Assembly (NCBI GenBank): GCA_036873755.1 | Contig: JAVTVY010019612.1 | Span: 1-64,000, forward strand | Source of the DNA: Hanleya hanleyi | Taxonomy: Eukaryota; Mollusca; Polyplacophora; Lepidopleurida; Hanleyidae | Length of the DNA: 64,000 nucleotides | Direction of reading: 5' to 3' | In this document: in pieces, positions 10,128 through 20,446 of the stretch | Layout of the letters: every line of letters starts with the position of its first letter | Position numbering within the stretch: the first letter of the stretch is position 1 | Notes under the pieces: model-generated | The model's input: only the letters and a program-made list of their open reading frames with translations | Database searches by the model: none | Told to the model about the DNA's origin: nothing | Translations under genes and position numbers: made by a program

Positions 10128-13100
10128 AGCCCACCATCACCAGATGGTGGGCTGTTCAAATCGCTTTTCGTCCGTGGTCCGTCGTCAGTCGTCCGTCACT
10201 CAATCGTCTGTCTGTAAACAATTCTTGTTATCGCGATTTCTCAGGAACTACTGCATGGATCTTCCTGAAATTTGGTACACAGGTTCCCCTTGGGGTCTAG
10301 TTGTGCAAGATATCCTATCGGTCCGATTCAGAAATCCAATATGGCCACAAGGCGGCCATCTTGGATTTCCCCATGAAACCTTATCTTGATTTCTCAGGAA
10401 CTACTGCATGGATCTTTCTCAAATTTGGTACATAGGTTCTCCTTGGGGTTCAGTTGTGCAAGATACCTTTTCTGGTTCGATTCGAAAATTCAATATGGCC
10501 TCCAGGCAGCCATCTTGGATTTCCCCATGAAACTTTGTTATCGTCGTTTCTCAGGAAGTACTGCATGGATCTTTCTTAAATTTCGTACACAGGTTCCCCT
10601 TGGGGTCTAGTTGTGCAGGATACCTTTTTCGGTCCGATTCGAAAATCCAATAAGGCCACCAGGCGGCCATATTAGATTTCCCTTTGAAACAATTGTTATC
10701 GTGATTTCTCAGGAAGCACTGCATGGATCTTTCTCAAATTTGGTACACAGGTTCTCCTTGGGCTTCAGTTGTGCAAGATACCTTTTCTGGTCCGATTCGA
10801 AAATCCAATATGGCCACCAGGTAGCCATCTTGGATTTCTCATGAAACTTTGTTATCGTGATTTCTCAGGAAGCACTGCATAGATCTTTCTCAAATTTGGT
10901 ACACAGGTTCCCTTTGGGGTCTAGTTGTGCAAGATACCCTATCGGTCCGATTTGGAAATCCAATATGGCCACAAGGCGGCCATCTTGGATTTCCCCATGA
11001 AACCTTATCTTGATTTCTCAGGAACTACTGCATGGATCTTTCTCAAATTTGGTACACAGGTTCTCCTTGTGGTTCCGTTGTGCAAGATTCCTTTTCTGGT
11101 CCGATTCGAAAATCCAATATGGCCACCAGGCAGCCATCTTGGATTTCCCATGAAACTTTGTTATCGTCATTTCTCAGAAAGTACTGCATGGATCTTTCTC
11201 AAATTTCGTACACAGGTTCCCCTTGGTGTCTAGTTGTGCAGGATGCCTTTTCCGGTCCGATTCGTAAATCCAATATGGCCACCAGGCGGCCATCTTAGAT
11301 TTCCCCATGAAACAATTGTTATCGTGATTTCTCAGGAAGCTCTGCATGGATCTTTCTCAAATTTGGTACACAGGTACCCCTTGGGGTCCAGTTGTGCAAG
11401 ATACCCTATCGGTCCGATCCGGAAATCCAATATGACCACAAGGTGGCCATCTTGGATTTCCCCATGAAACCTTGTTATCGTGATTTCTCAGGAACTACTG
11501 CATGGATCTTTCTCAAATTTGGTACACAGGTTCCCCTTGGGGTTCAGTTGTGCAAGATACCTTTTTCGGTCATATCCGAAAATCCAATATGGCCACCAGG
11601 CAGCCATCTTGGATTTCCCATGAAACTTTGTTATCGTCATTTCTCAGGAAGTACTGCATGGATCTTTCTTAAATTTCGTACACAGGTTCCCCTTGGGGTC
11701 TAGTTGTGCAGGATACCTTTTTCGGTCCGATTCGAAAATCCAATAAGGCCACCAGGCGGCCATATTAGATTTCCCTTTGAAACAATTGTTATCGTGATTT
11801 CTCAGGAAGCACTGCATGGATCTTTCTCAAATTTGGTACACAGGTTCTCCTTGGGCTTCAGTTGTGCAAGATACCTTTTCTGGTCCGATTCGAAAATCCA
11901 ATATGGCCACCAGGTAGCCATCTTGGATTTCTCATGAAACTTTGTTATCGTGATTTCTCAGGAAGCACTGCATAGATCTTTCTCAAATTTGGTACACAGG
12001 TTCCCTTTGGGGTCTAGTTGTGCAAGATACCCTATCGGTCCGATTTGGAAATCCAATATGGCCACAAGGCGGCCATCTTGGATTTCCCCATGAAACCTTA
12101 TCTTGATTTCTCAGGAACTACTGCATGGATCTTTCTCAAATTTGGTACACAGGTTCTCCTTGTGGTTCCGTTGTGCAAGATTCCTTTTCTGGTCCGATTC
12201 GAAAATCCAATATGGCCACCAGGCAGCCATCTTGGATTTCCCATGAAACTTTGTTATCGTCATTTCTCAGAAAGTACTGCATGGATCTTTCTCAAATTTC
12301 GTACACAGGTTCCCCTTGGTGTCTAGTTGTGCAGGATGCCTTTTCCGGTCCGATTCGTAAATCCAATATGGCCACCAGGCGGCCATCTTAGATTTCCCCA
12401 TGAAACAATTGTTATCGTGATTTCTCAGGAAGCTCTGCATGGATCTTTCTCAAATTTGGTACACAGGTACCCCTTGGGGTCCAGTTGTGCAAGATACCCT
12501 ATCGGTCCGATCCGGAAATCCAATATGACCACAAGGTGGCCATCTTGGATTTCCCCATGAAACCTTGTTATCGTGATTTCTCAGGAACTACTGCATGGAT
12601 CTTTCTCAAATTTGGTACACAGGTTCCCCTTGGGGTTCAGTTGTGCAAGATACCTTTTTCGGTCATATCCGAAAATCCAATATGGCCACCAGGCAGCCAT
12701 CTTGGATTTCCCATGAAACTTTGTTATCGTCATTTCTCAGGAAGTACTGCATGGATCTTTCTCAAATTTCGTACACAGGTTCCCCTTGGTGTCTAGTTGT
12801 GCAGGATGCCTTTTCCGGTCCGATTCGTAAATCCAATATGGCCACCAGGCGGCCATCTTAGATTTCCCCATGAAACAATTGCTATCGTGATTTCTCAGGA
12901 ACTACTGCATGGATCTTTGTCAAATTTGGTACTCAGGTTCCACTTGGTGTCTAGTTGTGCAAGATACCTTTTTCGGTCCGATTAGGGTATCCAATATGGC
13001 CACAAGGCGGCCATCTTGGATTTCCCCATGAAACCTTATCGTGATTTCTCAGGAACTACCGCATGGATTTTTCTCAAATTTGATACACAGGTTCCCCTTG

Positions 13101-15521
13101 GGGTCTAGTTGTGCAAGATACCTTTTTTCGGTCCGATTCGAAAATCCAATATGGCCACCTGGCGGCGATTTTGAATTTTCCCATGAAATTTTGTTATCGT
13201 GAATTCTCAGGAATTCTTTTCTGGTCCGATTCGAAAATCCAATATGACCACCAGGCAGCCATCTTCGATTTGCCCATGAAACCTTGTTATCGTCATTTCT
13301 CTGGAAGTACTGCATGGATCTTTCTCAAATTTGGTACACATGTTCCCCTTGGTGTCTAGTTGTGCAAGATTAGTTTCGGTCAGATTAGGAAATCCAATAT
13401 GGCCACAAGGCGGCCATCTTGGATTTCCCCATGAAACCTTATCGTGATTTCTCAGGAACTACCGCATGGATTTTTCTCAAATTTGATACACAGGTTCCCC
13501 TTGGGGTCTAGTTGTGCAAGATACCTTTTTTCGGTCCGATTCGAAAATCCAATATGGCCACCTGGCGGCGATTTTGAATTTTCCCATGAAATTTTGTTAT
13601 CGTGAATTCTCAGGAATTCTTTTCTGGTCCGATTCGAAAATCCAATATGACCACCAGGCAGCCATCTTCGATTTGCCCATGAAACCTTGTTATCGTCATT
13701 TCTCTGGAAGTACTGCATGGATCTTTCTCAAATTTGGTACACATGTTCCCCTTGGTGTCTAGTTGTGCAAGATTAGTTTCGGTCAGATTAGGAAATCCAA
13801 TATGGCCACAAGGCGGCCATCTTGGATTTCCCCATGAAACCTTATCGTGATTTCTCAGGAACTACCGCATGGATTTTTCTCAAATTTGATACACAGGTTC
13901 CCCTTGGGGTCTAGTTTTGCACGATACCTTTTTTCGGTCCGATTCGAAAATCCAATATGGCCACCTGGCGGCCACCTTACATTTCCCCATGAAACAACTG
14001 TTATCGTGATTTCTCAGGAAGCACTGCATGGATCTTTCTCAAATTTGGTACTCATGTTCCCCTTGTGGTTCAGTTGTGCAAAATACCTTTTCTGGTCCGA
14101 TTCGAAAAAATCCGATATGGCCACCAGGCAGCCATTTTGAATTTCCCCATGAAATTTTGTTATCGTGAATACTCAGGAACTACTGCATGGATATTTGTCA
14201 AATTTGATACACCGGTTTCCCTTGTGGTCTAGTGGTGCAGGATACCTTTTCTGGTCCGATTTCAAAATCCAATATGGCCACCAGGCGGCTATCTTGGATT
14301 TCCCCATGAAACATTGTTATCGTGATTTCTCAGGAAGCACTGCATGGATCTTTCTCAAATTTGGTACACAGGTTCCCCTTGGTGTCTAGTTGTGTAAGAC
14401 ACCTTTTTCGGTCCGATTCGAAAATTCAATATGGCCACCAGGCGGCCATTTTGGATTTCCCCATGAAACTATGTTATCGAGATTTCTCAGGAAGTACTGC
14501 ATGGATCCTTCTCAAATTTGGTACACAGATTCCCCTCGGGGTCCAGTTGTGCAAGATGCCATTTTTGGTCCGATTCGAAAATCCAATATGACCGCCATGT
14601 GGCCAGCTTGAAATTCCACTTGAAAAATTCTTATCCTGAATTCTCAGGAACTGCTTCATGGATCTCTCTGATATTTGATACACAGGTCCCACATGGTACC
14701 TAGCTGTGCAAGATACCTTTTTCGGTCCGATTCGAAAATCCAAGTTACGCTTCAAATTAATATGATATTCTCGAGTTGTGACGTTGCATCACAAGAGTCG
14801 TCGCCGGATCATACGGTCGGACATTTTCTATAAATTGACTATAGAGAATATTCATATCTTCATCTTCTATATCAAGGAGTTCAAATGATTCCAAATTAAA
14901 ACGTATTTATTCAAATTTTAAATCAGTTCACTTTAGTCCATGTCTGCTAACAGGTCGGCTACATGAAGGGACGTCACTCTTGTGACACAACGCCACAACT
15001 CGACAACTGTAGACTACTGCGTGTTTCGATCCAAGGGATTCTGACACTTTCAAAGTTTCAACATTACTGCATGGACCGGATCCCTTCAGTATTAAGTTTT
15101 GCACCATTTTAATATTTTTGAGCACGGTATCTTAAAAGATATCTCAGACGAGCCCAGTAAACAGAACAGAATTAGCATTAGCTCCTAATTATAAAATCTT
15201 AAGTATGTTTCATAGCTCATGCCAAAATGTCAGAGATTTGTCTTCGCTTCCAGTACCCAATGATGACACGTGCAACCAACAACTGACAACCGACATCAAG
15301 TACAGTTTCTAGAAATCTTGAAACTCCTGAAACTTAGAAAGATAATATCTTGGTGTTTTCCAGTGTCTCTTTTTCGATCTTTTTCGCTCAAATTCGAAAT
15401 TCTGCAAACAAAATTACAAATCAATCATTTGTTCTTAGTAATAATGGACAAAGAGATCCTCTTGTTACTAGCTTACAATTATCGGACAATGGTGGGCGCC
15501 AAGATCCTTCAGGATCTCTCG
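10128..15521 (+). mobile_element. Giant hairpin-ended (HINE/pearl-like) element with expanded 155-bp array
   Basis: It begins at a hairpin (AGCCCACCATC 10128-10138, loop ACCA, GATGGTGGGCT 10143-10153), preceded outside by TTT, so on the minus strand the end reads hairpin-CTAA. It ends at the palindrome GATCCTTCAGGATC followed by TCTCG (about 15503-15521). The same two ends bound copies at 23381-24752 and 44837-47326 in reverse orientation. Between are about 29 monomers of ~155 bp (10229-14745) and a non-repetitive flank (14746-15521) shared with the other copies. No protein is encoded; the many 60-100-codon ORFs are frame-shifted views of the monomer. Palindromic ends plus a central monomer array match HINE/'pearl' elements; this class is inferred. 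Confidence 0.65.
10229..14745 (+). repeat. ~155-bp satellite monomer array with higher-order repeats
   Basis: About 29 monomers carry the conserved segments TTTCTCAGGAACTACTGCATG, CTCAAATTTGGTACACAGGT, CTTGGGGTCTAGTTGTGCA, GTCCGATTCGAAAATCCAA and GGCGGCCATCTTGGATTTC. Recent homogenisation is visible. The block 10611-11703 recurs at 11704-12796 (offset 1093) and looks identical over most of its length, and 13025-13430 recurs at offset 403 (13428-13833). A shorter tract of the same monomer is in reverse orientation at 24064-24650 (about 4 copies), 45720-47220 (about 10) and 5045-6160 (about 7). Confidence 0.9.
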
Positions 15522-15534
15522 TTTTCTATTGCAG

Positions 15535-15657
15535 ACACAGACGAATGTGTTGACCAACCAAACCCATGTGGTCAAGGGGCGCTGTGTACAAATTCCATCG
15601 GGTCATACTCCTGTCGGTGCAAGGTGGGGTATAGAGGAAATGGACAGATTTGCTATG
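15535..15657 (+). CDS. EGF-like, calcium-binding type exon (41 codons, phase 1-1)
   Basis: The acceptor is CTCGTTTTCTATTGCAG ending at 15534 and the donor is GTAATA at 15658. Size and phase are as at 9712. The residues form a complete module: D-T-D-E-C start, six cysteines, then N-S-I-G-S-Y-S-C-R-C and G-Y-R-G-N-G. Its last split codon joins in frame to the exon at 17025, giving a credible chain EGF exon, linker exon, then the basic-protein exon at 17343. The acceptor lies only 14 bp from the end of a transposable element, and a 99-bp tandem repeat starts at the donor. An open frame read through the upstream element and this exon is fortuitous. Confidence 0.8.
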
Positions 15658-16060
15658 GTAATATTTTTCACCTGATTATGAATGCCGGTTCCAGATTATC
15701 GCGAAAAATACATATACATGTATTTAATCAACGGCATGTGTGTTGCTTATCACATGGTAATATTTTTCATCTGGTTATCAATGCCGGTTCCAAATTATCA
15801 CGAAAAATACATATACATGTATTTAATCAACGGCATGTGTGTTGATTATCACATGGTAATATTTTTCACCTGGTTATGCATGCCGGTTCCAAATTATCAC
15901 GAAAAATACATATACATGTATTTAATCAACGGCATGTGTGTTGATTATCACATGGTAATATTTTTCACCTGGTTATGAATGCCGGTTCCAAATTATCACG
16001 AAAAACACATATACATGTATTTAATCAACGGCATGTGTGTTGATTATCACACACCCAACG
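15655..16060 (+). repeat. 99-bp intronic tandem repeat (~4 copies)
   Basis: Four nearly identical units start at 15655, 15754, 15853 and 15952 (period exactly 99). Each contains CATGGTAATATTTTTCA, ATGCCGGTTCC, ATACATATACATGTATT and GGCATGTGTGTTG. The first unit starts at the donor splice site of the EGF exon, so the sequence TGGTAATA is repeated at each unit start. A fifth partial unit with changed spacing lies at 16050-16080. The period is a multiple of three, so the EGF reading frame stays open through about one and a half units before a TGA. Confidence 0.9.
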
Positions 16061-16080
16061 GTCTGTGTGTTGATTATACA

Positions 16081-17024
16081 CACCTCTGATGGCCGTCGTG
16101 TTATTGTGACAAATTCCATCGGATCAAATTCCATTTATCTCTCAAGAGCATAAAGATTTCGATAGCAGTGGTTATAATTACAGCATTTGTGCAATTTCTT
16201 GGGACTGTAAACACCAGTATTTAATCGCCAGATAGATTTTCGATAGGCGACCAGCTATACGTCTGATCATACTCTAATCCGTCCGCCAATGACGGTCATG
16301 TAGATCACAGTTCATTTGTTACTCCTGAACATACGCGTATTCTTCTTCGTCTTATTATTCTGTATATACCGCTCAAATTAAAGAAAAGACATCGGTGACG
16401 TAAGACCACTTACATCCGTTTGTGAGTAATTGGAAGATGTCGAATCTGATGCCGCGTCCATGACCATATTTTAGAGATATGGATCCAGACCTTTGGTCAC
16501 TAATTGATCAAACATGGTGCCCGTATACATGATTCTGGTTGTTTCGCTATTGCACCCGGATCATGATTCCCGGGTCGGTTTTATAATTTCTCTTCAAAGT
16601 CGGTTGTGACGATTGCATCACTTCTGGTGCTTACATCACTGTTGGTGATTACGTCACTTTCAGGGAGTCATTCCCCGTAATGACGTCACTCCCATACGGC
16701 TTGAAGGCCCATGTTCTCCATAACTTACAAATAGAGTCCTAGTTGGTATGAAGTTGAGATATGGAATTACTGGGTTCATTGTAATGCTGTTGCCATTGAA
16801 ATGAAAGGAACATTGTTTTGTCAACTTTGACATGTATTGTTTCTTAGTGGCACACTATTTGATTATGACAAGCCTCAGAAGCATGTAAACATGGGGACAA
16901 CATTTTGTCCAGACTAGTGGCTTTTCAGCGACTCGGACAATAGCTTCCTCCTACATGAAGTATCTACCGAATTTCGGGTCTGTCCATTACGTATTACTTT
17001 CCATCACCGATTTGTTATGTGCAG
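16081..17024 (+). other. Intron between EGF exon and linker exon
   Basis: No exon is seen. The part from about 16790 to 17024 is paralogous to 28685-28720 joined to 36082-36194: ATGAAAGGAAC, TTTTGT-AACTTTGA, TAGTGG, GACAAGCCTCAGAAGCATG, then the acceptor. Here the two parts are contiguous, so this is the empty site for the LTR retrotransposon at 28721-36081. Confidence 0.65.
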
Positions 17025-17122
17025 AAATTGTCGAAAAACCAATAACCACCGACAGTCCACAGACACACAGAACCACAGACGGAGGGCTGAACGTCTCTCA
17101 AGCTAATGCCACAGTCGAAAAG
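17025..17122 (+). CDS. Linker exon of unrecognised gene, copy 1 (Thr/Asn-rich)
   Basis: A 98-bp exon with acceptor TTTGTTATGTGCAG before 17025 and donor GTAAGC at 17123. It enters in phase 1, matching the EGF exon at 15535, and leaves in phase 0, matching the exon at 17343. The encoded 32-33 residues (EIVEKPITTDSPQTH...) are rich in T, S, N and Q and contain two N-x-S/T sequons (N-V-S, N-A-T), as expected for an extracellular stalk. The copy at 36195-36292 has identical length, splice sites and phases and keeps most residues, which supports a genuine exon. No domain is recognised. Confidence 0.7.
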
Positions 17123-17342
17123 GTAAGCAAGAACACGAAAACTCGGCTTATTTTTATAACTATAAGGGTATCTCCACAATACCAAACATTTCACGTGCAA
17201 CATCACCGTCTAGCATTATGCTTTCATAGTGCCCAAGAGACGAAAGACAAAAATCAATTAGATAGAATAATTAGTCCATAAACAGGCTAAGGTGTATGAA
17301 TTTAGCAATCCATGTAATCACCAATCATCTTTATATTTTCAG

Positions 17343-17957
17343 AGCAACTTGCTTTATCCAGATTTCACTATGCTAAGCAAGACCATCCAATTTTTTCAAC
17401 TAGCACGATCCGCGCTCTCAAAAGAAGCAAAATCACTCATCCAAGCGGACCGTTTAGAGCATTTGGCCAAAATCAAACAGTTCCCGATGTGGGCTCTGGG
17501 ATTTGAAGCTTTCCCGCGACATATCTGGTCGTCATCCAAGGATCTGGCAAGTCTACGTAAAAAGTATGCTCAGAAAGTCCTCACCAGCATTGCCGACCAA
17601 CTGCGACATAAAGCAAAAAGACAGGCGCATCATGGCGCTGCCTACATTGACACTGTAAAACATTTATACGCCGACGACACTATCGGATTTAATAAAGCCT
17701 CTTCCCTCATTCGAGACTATATACGACGAGACAAGCAAATCATGAAATGTAACCTGGACAACGAGGATTCAGCTATCCGGGAAAACCAAATCACTGACCG
17801 AGAGATCACAAACAAAATCTTGAGGGGATCAACACGTCACTGGAGATCCCGGATCCAACGCCGTCACCGAAACAAACCCTGTGATAAACGTAAGTTCCCT
17901 AAGGCAGTAGATCACGTTCGAAATTTCCAAGTGAGAATTTCCTTAAAAGTTCAGTAA
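17343..17957 (+). CDS. Exon of unrecognised basic helical protein, copy 1
   Basis: The acceptor is TTTATATTTTCAG ending at 17342, in phase 0 with the preceding exon. The frame runs 205 codons to a stop at 17957, though GTAAGT at 17890 could end the exon earlier (about 182 codons, phase 1). The product is Lys/Arg-rich and looks alpha-helical: SKEAKSLIQADRLEHLA, then KQFPMWALGFEAFPRHIWSS, then a basic stretch SLRKKYAQKVLT, and a C-terminal RENQITDREITNKILR block. I recognise no family and see no transmembrane segment or signal peptide. The paralogue at 43499-44089 keeps the frame and these blocks without stops despite clear nucleotide divergence, which suggests past or present selection. Basic, nucleic-acid-binding-like composition sits oddly behind an EGF exon, so a fusion is not proven. 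Confidence 0.65.
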   Translation, partial: SNLLYPDFTMLSKTIQFFQLARSALSKEAKSLIQADRLEHLAKIKQFPMWALGFEAFPRHIWSSSKDLASLRKKYAQKVLTSIADQLRHKAKRQAHHGAAYIDTVKHLYADDTIGFNKASSLIRDYIRRDKQIMKCNLDNEDSAIRENQITDREITNKILRGSTRHWRSRIQRRHRNKPCDKRKFPKAVDHVRNFQVRISLKVQ

Positions 17958-18177
17958 TGGTTCATCAGTGAATGATTAATCATTTTATGAAAAAATAATA
18001 AGTGAATATTAATTTACAGAAAAATGCTAGACAAACAGTCTTGAACCTTATGTAAGAAAATAGATATACCGACTGCTGGAGAGTAATGCACGAGAAGGTA
18101 AGAAGATTCTCATGGCGAAAAAAAAAATCCCCGGAAGCAAGTTAGGCTTGATTTTTTTCTTAACAAGTAAAGATATA

Positions 18178-18768
18178 TTAACCCTATATGGTATTGGCGA
18201 TTTGGGGTGTACCGCAGCCTTGGGGGGAGGGGAGGGAGAAGGAGTGCTCCCCCTATATAATTTCGCTATCGCTAAGGCTACGGGGCTGAAACTTACCACA
18301 CTATATCATTATGTCAAGCTCTACAAGAAAATGTAAAAAAAATCCAAGATGGCCGCCATGATGACGTCACTATGACGTCATTCTAAAAGAGCATTTTTGG
18401 ACCATTTTGGGTCCGAATTTTCGATTTTTTTATTTTTGTTTTTTCTTCGTAAAAACTGCATGATAAATTAGTCAAATATAGCCTAATATGAAATAAAATA
18501 GATTTTACCCACTTTTCCTTAGAGAAAAGCATTTTTTTTTTAAAAATATGACGAAAACATCACTTTTTTGTTACCCCACATGGCCGCCATTTTGAATTTA
18601 CCCATGATCCTCTGCTGATAAGGTCATGCAAATAGGCTTAAAATGACCCCAACATGATAATCTAAAAAGTCAAGAAGTTTCATCTCTCAATTTTTGGTCG
18701 TTCCGGAAATAGGAGCAAAAAACCAACAGGGGAGGCGGAAAGTGCTCCCCCAGGCCAGGTAGGGTTAT
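18178..18768 (+). mobile_element. TTAA-type MITE inserted in the LINE endonuclease
   Basis: The left end TTAA-CCCTATATGG is at 18178 and the right end CCAGGCCAGGTAGGG-TTAT is at 18752-18768. It splits the endonuclease coding region between FFLTSKDI and the DSNVIPGYRTDHSA segment. The body carries a CAAGATGGCCGCC-ATGATGACGTCA block with a second TGACGTCA, the T-rich stretch and the ACATGGCCGCC segment found in the other family members. It is non-coding. Confidence 0.8.
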
Positions 18769-19525
18769 TATAACTGTAGATTCTAATGTAATTCCAGGAT
18801 ACAGAACTGATCACTCTGCCATAATCATAAATTTTAATTCACCAATATCGACAGAGGTCGAAGTTACTGGAAGCTCAACTGTTCGCTCCTTAGAGAACAA
18901 GAATATTACCAATTAATTAACACTTTGATAGACTCCACAATAGAAGAATATGCTTTATTGCCTTACAATCGGGATAAAATACAAGAAATACCATCAACAG
19001 ACATACAATTCGACATAACCGATCAGCTCTTGTTGGACACATTACTGATGGAAATAAGAGGTGAAACAATAAAATTTTCGTCAATAAAAAAGAAAAAAAA
19101 ATTGAAAGCTGAACAGGACCTGGAAAACAAAATCACTATTTTAGAGAAACAAGTGAGTGAAGACTTTTTAAATGTTTCAAATGAAAAATTGAATGATTTG
19201 ACACAGGCCAAACAAAGATTTAGAAACAATTCGAGATAATATTATTCAGGGTATTATTGCACGAACAAAAGCTCAATCTATCAATGAAGGTAAACTACAA
19301 CTAAATATATTTTGACCTTTGAGAAAAGAAATTATACAAACACATTTATAAGTAATCTCACAACAGACGATGAGAAAAACTTAAGTAACACTAAAGATAT
19401 ACTATCTAAATAAAACAGATCTCAACAAACTATCGGACAAAGAAGCACAGCATTTAGAAGATTACATAACATATGAAGAGATCACAAATGCGTTAAGGAA
19501 AACTAAAAACGAAAAGAGTTCAGGT

Positions 19526-19900
19526 TTGGATGGGTTTCGAAAGTTTTACGAGATGTTTTGGAGAAAAATTGGCGGCTTTGTTGTACGGTCAGCTAACGCT
19601 AGTTTTGATAAAAGAGAACTGCCCATTACTCAGAGGCAAGGGGTTATCACATGCTTACCTAAGCCAAACAAATCAAGAAATTTATTTAAAAACTGGCGAC
19701 CTATCTCTCTTCTTAATGTTGGATACAAGCTCATTTCATCTTGTATTGCAAATAGAATCAAATCGACACTAAACAACCTTATTAATGAAGACCAGAAGGG
19801 GTTTATTCCAGGCAGATGTATAGGTGAAAAGACAAGATTATTATACGACGTACTATTTGAAATAAAAGCAGAGGCATCCCCGGACTTTTACTACCCATAG
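19526..19900 (+). pseudogene. LINE reverse transcriptase, fingers-palm N-terminal part
   Basis: An open stretch of 124 codons covers RT blocks 0-2 of an L1/Tx1-like element, including LPKPNKSRNLFKNWRPISLL and GFIPGRCIGEKTRL. Upstream coding (EITNALRKTKNEKSSGLDG) is in another frame, and the frame closes before the D-F-E-K-A-F block, which is readable around 19900-19920 with a frameshift. It is part of the element at 18028-22233. Confidence 0.85.
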
Positions 19901-20155
19901 ATTTTGAAAAAGCTTTTCATTCTGTATCTTAGAATTTTATAAATGAAACTGTCAAAGCTTTCCATTTCGGAGAATCTATACAAAGTTGGCTAAAATCATT
20001 CTACAACAACATTCAATGTTGCATCGTTCAAAACGGATGTGTGTTCTCGTTTATTGATATAATTAGAGGTTGCCGACAAGGTGACATACTCTGTGCAGAA
20101 GTCTTAGGTAAAAATATTAGAGACGATAAAAACCTTCAAGGACTTGTAATAAACA

Positions 20156-20446
20156 ATTACAAGCGTCTAGTCCGTCATTCATAATCCAGCCGTCGTCCAT
20201 TAGAGAATATCCGCGTCCATAATCCAAAGACCTATTCCATTTTCCATATAACAGTATTAGCACCAAATTCAAAAAGACAATCATAGTATACATAAACATA
20301 GGCTTGTTTCCTGCAAGAGAGAAGCGGTCAACAGTTTTCAATGATGCCGGCAAGACATCATGATGTTCCAAAAATATCAAATCCGTATCGCTGATCGGTA
20401 TTCTTAATCCATAATATTCGTTATAGAGTCGTCATCTAAAAAAAAA
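20156..20446 (-). mobile_element. 291-bp insert with A-tail, copy 1 (inside LINE RT)
   Basis: A ~290-bp block from ATTACAAGCGTCTAG to GTCGTCATCTAAAAAAAAA interrupts the LINE frame between LVINN and the YADDT box. A second copy at 25569-25857, about 98% identical by eye, lies in unrelated surroundings, so this is a mobile or recently copied unit. The A-run at one end suggests retroposition. On the minus strand it holds an 87-codon frame with a hydrophobic MYTMIVFLNLVLILLYG stretch, preceded by a splice-acceptor-like CTTCTCTCTTGCAG. Whether that frame is meaningful is unknown. No target duplication is obvious. Confidence 0.7.

Noticed and set aside
10144..14755. Many 60-100-codon ORFs (MDLSQIWYTGSPW, ARYLFWSDSKIQYG types)
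   Set aside because: They recur in several frames and both strands of the 155-bp monomer, end in different frames and show no protein-like conservation beyond the DNA repeat.
15270..15845. 191-codon ORF containing the EGF motif
   Set aside because: It starts inside a transposable element and ends in an intronic repeat. Only the 123-bp segment between splice sites is believable coding sequence.
17343..17957. Assigning the basic exon to a known DNA-binding or histone-like family
   Set aside because: Composition is basic and helical, but I recognise no diagnostic motif, so a family name would be a guess.
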